Assembly (NCBI GenBank): GCA_022573605.1
Contig: JACZTQ010000224.1
Location: 1-5,449, forward strand
From: Pseudomonadota bacterium
GTDB taxonomy: Bacteria; Pseudomonadota; Alphaproteobacteria; Rhodobacterales; Rhodobacteraceae
Length of the DNA stretch: 5,449 nucleotides
Direction: 5' to 3'
The notes below the pieces were generated by a model that did no database searches, had not been told where the DNA came from, and saw only the letters and a program-made list of their open reading frames with translations. Below are positions 1-3,985 of this stretch, piece after piece. How positions within the stretch are numbered: the stretch's first letter is position 1; every line of letters begins with the position of its first letter. The position numbers and the translations under genes are program-made.

Positions 1-1
1 C

Positions 2-736
2 GAGTCGGCCGAAGCGGGCCCCTCCGGGCTGTTGCCGTTCGCGGTTGGTGGTGTCATTTATCGCTCCGGCGCCCTGGGCGCGCCTCTGGGGTTCGTCGAC
101 ACAGCTCATCCGGTCTTCGCGGCGTATCGATCGCCGGACGCGGGCGACCTGTCTGGTGCGCGCTTCTATCGCTATCGTGGCCTCGAGCCGGTGCCGCAGG
201 AGGGCGTTCTGGCGCGCTTCGATGACGGCATCCCGGCGCTGGTGCACTTTCCGCTGGGGGACGGCAGGGTGGTTGTGTGGACCAGTTCGTTCGATACCTT
301 CTGGACCGACCTCCCCCTGCAGCCGATCTTCGTGCCGTTCGTGCATGAGGTCGCCAAGTTCGCGGCCGGTTACCGCGAGGCCGACGCGTGGCGTGCCGCC
401 ACGCCAGAGCGTGGCCCTGGCTTTTATCAAGTCGAGGGGCCCGAAGGCCCGACGAGTCTGGCTGTAAACCTCGATCGGCGCGAGGCCGACCTCACGGCAC
501 TCGACCCGGAAGAACTGCTCGCCTCCGTTGCCTGGAGCAGTGGCGCTGATGTGAGTGGCGAGCAGGCGACCGAGTTCAGTCCGGCGCGGGTCGAAGCCGG
601 CCAGTCCGTCTGGTGGTATCTCGTTATTGTCGCGCTTCTGCTCCTGTTGACCGAGACGGCCCTATCCAATCGCCTGTCGCGTCGTGCAAGCTGGGGTAGA
701 AACGAATCCGAGCCTCCCCACAGGGCGCCGCTATGA
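2..736 (+). CDS. BatA-type membrane-anchored protein, C-terminal part (5' partial)
   Basis: The frame is open from the left edge, so the N-terminus lies outside the window and the TTG at 32 need not be a start. The visible 244 residues resemble the C-terminal half of BatA/vWA-type membrane proteins of Acidobacteria and similar phyla. Around residues 24-36 is a segment like 'FVDTAHPVFAAYR'. Residues 74-115 carry 'DDGIPAL', then G-x-GRVVVWTSSFDTFWTDLPLQP and PFVHE, a glutamine-amidotransferase-like ending typical of the family. Next come a 'GFYQV' strand (~140-144) and 'AVNLDRREADLTALDPEEL' (~154-172), then one membrane helix starting at WWY (~204-222) and a short charged tail. These proteins are usually anchored in the inner membrane with a large extracytoplasmic part; the exact role is unknown. 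Relatives, as I recall them, have a longer stretch (tens of residues) between the PFVHE region and GFY, so this copy may carry an internal deletion. The stop overlaps the next start by ATGA, which indicates translational coupling. I am confident of the family type, not of any function. Confidence 0.72.
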   Translation, partial: ESAEAGPSGLLPFAVGGVIYRSGALGAPLGFVDTAHPVFAAYRSPDAGDLSGARFYRYRGLEPVPQEGVLARFDDGIPALVHFPLGDGRVVVWTSSFDTFWTDLPLQPIFVPFVHEVAKFAAGYREADAWRAATPERGPGFYQVEGPEGPTSLAVNLDRREADLTALDPEELLASVAWSSGADVSGEQATEFSPARVEAGQSVWWYLVIVALLLLLTETALSNRLSRRASWGRNESEPPHRAPL

Positions 737-1260
737 AGCGCACACCCATTCGTAAACTGAGCACGATGGAGTCGTTCGAGTACGCGCGACTCCTCGGGAT
801 CCTGCGTCGCGTGTTGTGGCGTTGGCGTCTGAAGGTACTCATGCGCGGCCTGGCACTGTTGCTCGTCGCCGCGCTCGTGGCCGTGGGAGCCAGCGGCATT
901 CGGCTGCAGCCCGCCGCCCCGATCTGGCTGGGCGTCACTCTGACGGGGATTGTCCTGGGCGCCATCCCCGTGGGGAAACGTGCCTGGGCGGCCCTGCGGC
1001 AGCGACGCGGCGCGGACATCAACCTGCTGATGATCGTGGCCGTCATCGGCGCGGTGGCGCTGTCGCTGGCCGGGGCCGTGGGCATCCTTGCGATCAACGG
1101 TTATCTGAGCATGCGGGCGACCCGCGAGGGAGTGCCCCGGCGCGGCCGCCAGGCGATGTGGCTGATCACCGGCGGCACCTTCGTGCTGACCATCGGGTTT
1201 GGCTTCTTCTCGCCCATCAACCTGGTGATCGCCATGGTGCGGGCGGGGGCGGCGGGGTGA
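733..1260 (+). CDS. Small four-helix membrane protein, possibly composite
   Basis: This 175-residue gene starts inside the stop of the preceding gene (ATGA), so the two are probably co-transcribed and coupled. An alternative ATG lies at 766 (residue 12), and neither start has a strong ribosome binding site. Hydrophobic segments sit at about residues 38-55, 64-80, 97-124 and 142-168, suggesting four membrane helices with basic loops (GKRAWAALRQRR, RREGVPRRGR-like). I do not recognise the whole protein. Residues ~12-58, with 'ILRRVLWRWRLKVLMRGLALL', resemble the N-terminus of the long membrane proteins (DUF4175-like) that often follow BatA-type genes. Residues ~64-110, with 'AWAALRQRRGADINLLM' and then IAVIGA-like hydrophobics, recall the region before the core of heavy-metal P-type ATPases. 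No ATPase catalytic motif (DKTGT, TGE) or metal-binding CPC is present, so it is not a pump. It may be a truncated or fused remnant or an unrecognised short family. That a real protein is encoded is likely from the coupling and codon pattern; function is unknown. Confidence 0.55.
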   Translation: MKRTPIRKLSTMESFEYARLLGILRRVLWRWRLKVLMRGLALLLVAALVAVGASGIRLQPAAPIWLGVTLTGIVLGAIPVGKRAWAALRQRRGADINLLMIVAVIGAVALSLAGAVGILAINGYLSMRATREGVPRRGRQAMWLITGGTFVLTIGFGFFSPINLVIAMVRAGAAG

Positions 1261-1348
1261 GGCTGCGGCAGTCAACTTTGCAAAACTGGTTAATCTCGAA
1301 AAGCCTCTCGACCTGATTGAACAGTCACTTTGGTCCGTCAGTCCGCCT
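1261..1348. other. Short non-coding junction between the two blocks
   Basis: This segment follows the membrane-protein stop and runs to the point near 1349 where recognisable IS110 homology ends. It contains a locally AT-richer stretch (about 1272-1335) that stands out from the GC-rich surroundings. I see no gene, no terminator with a T-run and no convincing hairpin in it. On the + strand one frame (from ~1262) reads through it without a stop as 'VNFAKLVNLEKPLDLIEQSL', which looks protein-like but has no start or context, so it may be a fragment of another gene. It marks the change from the left block to the alphaproteobacterial-like right part. Confidence 0.4.
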
Positions 1349-1597
1349 GGCCCCGGCCCGCTCCAGCGCCTCGCAAAGAGGCCGGTCGTAGCCGCCGTTC
1401 ACCGGGAAATCGATCCACTGGATCGACTTCCAACCCGGTTCACCCTCGAATATGACCCACGCCCCTTCCCGCGCCGCACGCCGGGCGAACGCCGTCAGCT
1501 CCCGCCCGCCATTGGCGATCCGCCGCTCCCCGCGGCATGGTTGATGAATCTCGAGCCAATCCATCGAGACATCGACACCGATGAAGAATTCCGTCAT
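1325..1597 (-). pseudogene. IS110-family transposase, N-terminal remnant
   Basis: The 90-codon frame begins 'MTEFFIGVDVSMDWLEIH', the typical start of IS110-family DEDD recombinases, where D9 of the GVDVS motif is the first catalytic acid and E51 in 'VIFE' the second. 'GGYDRPLCEALERAG' at 68-82 matches the strongly conserved GGYxRPL segment after it. Homology stops near residue 83; the rest of the RuvC-like domain with the last two acidic residues, and the whole C-terminal Tnp domain with its catalytic serine, are absent. Full-length members have roughly 300-400 residues, so this copy cannot be active. The last residues (RRTDGPK) may come from unrelated DNA, or from an internal deletion landing near the usual KTDR segment. 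The family normally reads 'FEATGGYD' here, so ~16 residues replacing about two (52-67) are an insertion, described separately. The start is supported by AGGAG six bases upstream. It lies in the same direction as the hopanoid genes. Confidence 0.8.
1397..1444. repeat. Palindromic insert inside the IS110 coding remnant
   Basis: The segment has nested inverted repeats: a perfect inner pair TCGATCCA (1410-1417) and TGGATCGA (1419-1426) around a single C, and an outer pair ACCGGG (1401-1406) and CCCGGT (1434-1439). A 7-bp direct repeat GTTCACC lies at both edges (1397-1403 and 1438-1444). It encodes residues 52-67 of the transposase remnant (GEPGWKSIQWIDFPVN), which have no counterpart in the family, between the conserved FE and GGYD. 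Taking the usual two residues at that place, the net gain is about 42 bp, which keeps the frame. The architecture recalls small palindromic elements that insert in frame into genes, as described for Rickettsia. That it belongs to such a family is inference from this single copy. Confidence 0.55.
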
Positions 1598-1603
1598 GAT
1601 CTA

Positions 1604-1608
1604 CTCCT
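1604..1608 (-). promoter_or_regulatory. Ribosome binding site of the IS110 remnant
   Basis: AGGAG on the - strand lies six bases before the ATG at 1597-1595, which fixes the start of the transposase remnant. It overlaps the foot of the hairpin at 1606-1634, so folding of the leader could hide it. Confidence 0.6.
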
Positions 1609-1634
1609 GTCCCCCGGATCGGGTCCGGGGCAGG
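1606..1634. repeat. Hairpin, CCGGA-N5-TCCGG family, copy 1
   Basis: CCCCGGA (1612-1618) pairs with TCCGGGG (1624-1630) around the loop TCGGG, and the stem continues with CCTG (1606-1609) to CAGG (1631-1634) after a two-base bulge. The core CCCGGATC-G-GGTCCGGG is the same as in the hairpin at 1984-2004 apart from the middle base. It lies in the leader of the IS110 remnant, directly upstream of and touching its ribosome binding site. Confidence 0.7.
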
Positions 1635-1656
1635 CTCTGTTCTGCGGGGTCTGCGC

Positions 1657-1678
1657 GAACAGCCCCATGCAACTGTTC
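1657..1678. repeat. Small inverted repeat
   Basis: GAACAG (1657-1662) and CTGTTC (1673-1678) are perfect inverted copies around a ten-base loop. It is the second structured element upstream of the transposase remnant. With only six base pairs it could be chance, but together with its neighbours it suggests a structured leader. Confidence 0.4.
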
Positions 1679-1734
1679 AGGTTGACGATCCAAGTGGCGG
1701 GCGGCTCCCATGCCGGTCAACGGGCTCTTCGGCC

Positions 1735-1799
1735 CAGGGGCATCGCGGGATGCCGTCCGCCATCAACAATAAACCAGATTCTTGCTAAACAGGGGCATC
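1735..1799. repeat. Direct repeat CAGGGGCATC and tetraloop hairpin
   Basis: CAGGGGCATC occurs at 1735-1744 and again at 1790-1799, a perfect 10-bp direct repeat 55 bases apart. The first copy also forms half of a perfect hairpin, GGCATC (1739-1744) with GATGCC (1749-1754) around GCGG. The DNA between them (about 1763-1790) is clearly AT-richer than its surroundings. The pair may mark the edges of a lost or inserted segment, or an end of the IS element; neither can be shown here. Confidence 0.45.
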
Positions 1800-1825
1800 C
1801 AGCCCTGGACCGGCCGATCCAAAGA

Positions 1826-1881
1826 CTGGATTGCCGGGTCAAGCCCGCCCCGGACGCGATCCGGGACCCGGCAATGACCAG
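1826..1881. repeat. Large inverted repeat (56 bp), CCGGA-N5-TCCGG family, copy 2
   Basis: This is the strongest inverted repeat of the window. ATTGCCGGGTC (1830-1840) is matched perfectly by GACCCGGCAAT (1865-1875). Outside these, CTGG (1826-1829) pairs with CCAG (1878-1881) after a two-base bulge. Inside, CCGGA (1850-1854) pairs with TCCGG (1860-1864) around CGCGA, leaving a one-sided bulge at 1841-1849. The inner part repeats the core found at 1612-1630 and 1984-2004. The wording, ATTGCCGGGTCAAGCCCG, resembles palindromic repeats scattered between genes of alphaproteobacteria. It lacks a T-run on either side, so it is not a canonical intrinsic terminator. Confidence 0.75.
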
Positions 1882-1929
1882 GCCCCGGATAGTCATACCA
1901 GCTTGCATCGACTGGAACCCATAGCCCAT

Positions 1930-1951
1930 GCCCCGGCCCCCGAGCCGGGGC
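1930..1951. repeat. GC-rich hairpin
   Basis: GCCCCGGC (1930-1937) pairs perfectly with GCCGGGGC (1944-1951) around CCCCGA. GCCC (1924-1927) and GGGC (1958-1961) could extend the stem after an internal loop. It lies about 90 bases downstream of the hpnH stop and has no adjoining T-run. Confidence 0.6.
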
Positions 1952-1983
1952 CTCGACGGGCAGGGTGCGTGTGACCCTTCGAG

Positions 1984-2004
1984 GTCCCGGATCAGGTCCG
2001 GGAC
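1984..2004. repeat. Hairpin downstream of hpnH, CCGGA-N5-TCCGG family, copy 3
   Basis: GTCCCGGA (1984-1991) pairs perfectly with TCCGGGAC (1997-2004) around TCAGG. It lies 35 bases beyond the hpnH stop in the direction of transcription and is the first strong structure after the operon. It could stabilise the 3' end of the mRNA or help termination. The bases that follow on the - strand (GAAGGGTCAC) hold no U-run, so a classical intrinsic terminator is not supported. Its core is almost identical to the hairpin at 1606-1634, which favours a dispersed repeat. Confidence 0.6.
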
Positions 2005-2039
2005 ATCGGGGCATGAGTCGCCGTCAATGGAATTCGGTA

Positions 2040-3170
2040 TCACTCGGCGGCGATCCGCGGATCCTTGAGCTTCGCCATCTCCTCGCCGACGATTCGCTCG
2101 TGGTGCTCCTCGGGCGGGCGGGCCTGGCTCAGGTCGATCTCGGGGGCGAAATCGCCCTCGGTGCGCAGGCCCTTCCAGATCAGCCTGAACATCTTCAGCG
2201 GGTTGGCGAAAGCGATGTTGGCCGCCGTCGGCTCATAGCCGCAATGGGCCATGCAATCGGCGCATTTCTCATAAGCGCCGGTGCCGTATTTGTCCCACTC
2301 GGTCTCCTCCATCAGCTCGGCGAAGCTGGCGGCATAGCCTTCGCCCAGCAGGTAGCAGGGCCGCTGCCAGCCGAACACGTTGCGCGTCGGCATCCCCCAC
2401 GGCGTGCAGTGCATCTCCTGATTGCCGAGCAGAAAGTCGAGGAACACCGGCGAGTGCGAGAGGTTCCATTTGCGCCCCCTGCCCGCTCCGATGCGCCAGA
2501 CCTGGCGGAAGAACTCCTTGGTCTTGCGCCGGTTGAGGAAGTGCTCCTGGTCGGGCGCGCGCTCGTAGGCGAAACCGGGCGAGAGCGAGATGCCGACGCC
2601 CAGATCGGTGGCGAAATCGAGGAAATCAGCCAATTCATCGGCTGGATAGCCGTCGAAGATGGTGGCGTTGACGTTGACCATGAAACCGCGCGCCTGGGCC
2701 GCCTTGATGCCCTTCACCGCCTTCTCGAACACGCCCCCCTGACAGACCGACTTGTCGTGGTGCTCGCGCAATCCGTCGAGGTGGACCGAGAAGAAGAGAT
2801 AAGGCGAGGGCTCGAACAGATCGAGCTTCTTCTCCATCAGCAGCGCGTTGGTGCAAAGCGAGACATAGAACTTGCGCGCCACCAGCCCGCGCACGATCTC
2901 GCCGATTTCCTTGTGGATCAGCGGCTCGCCGCCGGGGATGGCGACCATCGGCGCGCCGCATTCCTCGGCCGCCCGCCAGCATTCCTCGGGGCTGAGGCGG
3001 CGGTTCAGGATCGGCGCCGGGTAATCGATTTTGCCGCAACCGGCGCAGGCCAGGTTGCAGCGGAACAGCGGCTCCAGCATCAGCACCAGCGGATAGCGCT
3101 TGCGGCCCATCAGCTTCTGTCTGGCGATGTAGGCTCCAACCCGGAGTTGCTGACGGAGGGGAACGCCCAT
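2040..3170 (-). CDS. hpnH: Adenosyl-hopene transferase HpnH (radical SAM)
   Basis: HpnH is a cytosolic or membrane-associated radical-SAM enzyme. It adds the 5'-deoxyadenosyl radical from S-adenosylmethionine to a C30 hopene (diploptene), giving adenosylhopane, the first intermediate of the C35 bacteriohopanepolyols. The 376-residue protein is full length for the family. After 'MGVPLRQQLRVGAYIARQKL' and a strand leading to LEPLFR comes the cluster motif CxxxCxxC (C38, C42, C45), which binds the [4Fe-4S] cluster, followed by the GGEP motif at 80-83. A Cys-rich C-terminal part contains CADCMAHC (C303, C306, C310) and the family-typical 'CGYEPTAANIAFANP'. I chose the ATG at 3168-3170 because AGGAG lies five bases upstream and the protein then begins at MGVPLRQQ, as in homologues; an ATG nine codons earlier (3197) has no such site. 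It is the last gene of hpnN-hpnM-hpnH, 120 bases after hpnM. The enzyme that usually follows, HpnG, which removes adenine, is not encoded here, so that step must be encoded elsewhere. Confidence 0.95.
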   Translation of the reverse strand: MGVPLRQQLRVGAYIARQKLMGRKRYPLVLMLEPLFRCNLACAGCGKIDYPAPILNRRLSPEECWRAAEECGAPMVAIPGGEPLIHKEIGEIVRGLVARKFYVSLCTNALLMEKKLDLFEPSPYLFFSVHLDGLREHHDKSVCQGGVFEKAVKGIKAAQARGFMVNVNATIFDGYPADELADFLDFATDLGVGISLSPGFAYERAPDQEHFLNRRKTKEFFRQVWRIGAGRGRKWNLSHSPVFLDFLLGNQEMHCTPWGMPTRNVFGWQRPCYLLGEGYAASFAELMEETEWDKYGTGAYEKCADCMAHCGYEPTAANIAFANPLKMFRLIWKGLRTEGDFAPEIDLSQARPPEEHHERIVGEEMAKLKDPRIAAE

Positions 3171-3290
3171 GATCTCTCCTAATGCCTTGCCGCCCAAGGT
3201 CGGCCAATCGGTGGTGGCTGATCCGTTCTCTCCGACCCGGCGGCCGGATTCAAGTGAAACCGGGCCCGGTGGCGTCGATGTTACCGTCCG
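3171..3290 (-). other. hpnM-hpnH intergenic region with two short palindromes
   Basis: This 120-base gap lies between the hpnM stop and the chosen hpnH start. It contains a perfect 12-bp palindrome ACCGGGCCCGGT (3259-3270) and CCGGC-G-GCCGG (3237-3247). With no loop, the 12-mer is more likely a protein-binding or repeat sequence than a good RNA hairpin. No T-run follows, so read-through from hpnM to hpnH is expected. The gap is long for a tight operon, so a separate promoter for hpnH is possible, but I see no convincing -35/-10 pair. Confidence 0.45.
3176..3180 (-). promoter_or_regulatory. Ribosome binding site of hpnH
   Basis: AGGAG on the - strand (AGGAGA including 3175) lies five bases before the ATG at 3170-3168. 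It decides between that start and the in-frame ATG at 3197. Confidence 0.75.
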
Positions 3291-3899
3291 TCAGGTGGCC
3301 TTCTCGCGCATGTAGGCAAGCAGGCCGTCGATGCCCCGGCTGTCGATCAGCCCCTTGAACTCGTCGCGCTTGAGCACCAGGAACGAGATGCCGCCGACCA
3401 TGATGTCGATCACCAGCGGGCCGCGCCCGGCGAAGGCGCGCACCCGGTATTCGACCGGCAGCGACTTGCCGTTGGCGCGCGGGATCGCGGCGGCGACCAT
3501 CACGTCGCGGCGCACGCTACGGGTGCCGGAGACCTCGGGCTCGGCGTCCAGCCCCTTGCCGAACCGGTCGGCGTAGAGCCGGGCCAGGAAGCCCGGCAGC
3601 AGGGCGCGGAACTCGTCGAGCTGGGCCGGGGTCAGGCCGCGGTCGCCGACCAGGAACCGCTCCCAGATGTCGAAGGCGAAGGCGGCGGCCACCACCCCGG
3701 TCAGCCGGGCGAAGCGGGCGGATGCGTCGAGATCGGCGGCGGTCATCGCAACGTAGGAGTCGTGGACCAGGGTCTCGGCGACGGCGCGCGCCGCCTGCTC
3801 GGCCGTCGCGCCGGCGCGGGCCGGCGACGGCGCCATCACGACGGCGAGCAGGCTGGCGGCGAGCAGGCTGGCGGCGAGCAGTCTGGTGATGTGGGTCAA
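3291..3899 (-). CDS. hpnM: Hopanoid-associated periplasmic protein HpnM (MlaC/Ttg2D family)
   Basis: HpnM belongs to the MlaC/Ttg2D (toluene-tolerance) family of periplasmic lipid-binding proteins. It is encoded with hpnN and is thought to help carry hopanoids or other lipids across the periplasm. The 202 residues start with a signal peptide: basic start, hydrophobic LLAASLLAASLLAVV, likely cleavage after ARA (~29). The mature part shows the family pattern: 'FDIWERFLVGDRGLTPAQLDEFRALLPGFLARLYADRF' in two pieces (~76-113) and the C-terminal strands 'VIDIMVGGISFLVLKRDEF' with 'GIDGLLAYM' (~163-197). Length is normal. The start is a weak point. The only in-frame initiator before the signal peptide is TTG (3899-3897), without a good ribosome binding site. 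An ATG at 3905-3903 is out of frame and forms ATGCCTTGA, a two-codon frame ending on the TTG. Either translation begins at TTG, or one base is missing and the ATG is the real start. The stop is TGA at 3293-3291. It lies between hpnN (86 bases upstream) and hpnH. Confidence 0.88.
   Translation of the reverse strand: MTHITRLLAASLLAASLLAVVMAPSPARAGATAEQAARAVAETLVHDSYVAMTAADLDASARFARLTGVVAAAFAFDIWERFLVGDRGLTPAQLDEFRALLPGFLARLYADRFGKGLDAEPEVSGTRSVRRDVMVAAAIPRANGKSLPVEYRVRAFAGRGPLVIDIMVGGISFLVLKRDEFKGLIDSRGIDGLLAYMREKAT
3844..3888. repeat. 15-bp tandem repeat (three units) in the hpnM signal peptide
   Basis: GCGAGCAGGCTGGCG occurs at 3844-3858 and 3859-3873, and a third unit with two changes (GCGAGCAGTCTGGTG) at 3874-3888. 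On the - strand the units encode repeats of LLAAS in the hydrophobic core of the HpnM signal peptide. Since the unit is 15 bp, gain or loss would change the core by five residues without shifting the frame. Confidence 0.8.
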
Positions 3900-3985
3900 G
3901 GCATGGTCCCGGCTGCGGCCCTTCTGTTACCTGTTCAATATAGGGTTCCGGCGCCGTTTCGCACCGGCCGGTCACGGCGGGTTGA
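3900..3985 (-). other. hpnN-hpnM intergenic region
   Basis: The 86 bases between the hpnN stop and the hpnM TTG hold a small AT-rich patch (about 3926-3945; TATATT on the - strand) that could serve as a -10 box, but there is no matching -35 at a suitable distance. AGAAGGG at 3919-3925 is the best ribosome-binding-like sequence but lies about 19 bases before the TTG. No hairpin of note is seen. The three genes probably share one transcript. Confidence 0.35.

Larger units (their letters stand above)
1598..2039. other. Repeat-rich non-coding spacer
   Basis: No supportable gene lies in these 442 bases. Open frames on both strands here have no family resemblance and are built from the inverted repeats themselves. 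The segment holds at least six hairpin-forming sequences (entries below). Phrases such as ATTGCCGGGTCAAGCCCG are typical of dispersed palindromic repeats in intergenic DNA of Rhodospirillales-like alphaproteobacteria. The part next to the transposase remnant (about 1598-1800) may include the old IS110 leader. The part next to hpnH may take part in 3'-end formation of the hopanoid transcript. The end of the IS cannot be placed. Confidence 0.6.

Noticed and set aside
900..1080. Heavy-metal P-type ATPase gene
   Set aside because: Only a short membrane segment resembles such pumps; the phosphorylation motif, TGE and metal-binding residues are missing.
427..1275. - strand open frame (282 codons) opposite the two left genes
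   Set aside because: The product is low-complexity, rich in His, Gln, Arg and Pro. It opposes two coupled genes whose proteins have sensible hydrophobic patterns.
1541..1924. + strand frame of 127 codons across the IS110 start and spacer
   Set aside because: The first part is antisense to the transposase remnant and the rest is repeat DNA. No protein pattern is visible.
1984..2004. Intrinsic terminator of the hopanoid operon
   Set aside because: The stem is strong but no U-run follows on the - strand, and the same core recurs elsewhere in the spacer, so a dispersed repeat is the better call.
1598..2039. CRISPR array
   Set aside because: The repeated cores differ in spacing and are embedded in different hairpins; there are no regular repeat-spacer units and no cas genes.
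1717..2043. - strand frames of 108 and 83 codons in the spacer
   Set aside because: They consist of the inverted repeats read as codons, with no family resemblance and no ribosome binding site that I can see.
1965..3182. Long + strand open frame (405 codons) opposite hpnH
   Set aside because: It lies antisense to a clearly recognised radical-SAM gene. Its translation is rich in Arg, Leu, Glu and His with no domain pattern, as expected for a GC-rich shadow frame.
3926..3945. Promoter for hpnM with -10 TATATT on the - strand
   Set aside because: No acceptable -35 box lies 16-18 bases upstream; one AT-rich patch in GC-rich DNA is not enough.
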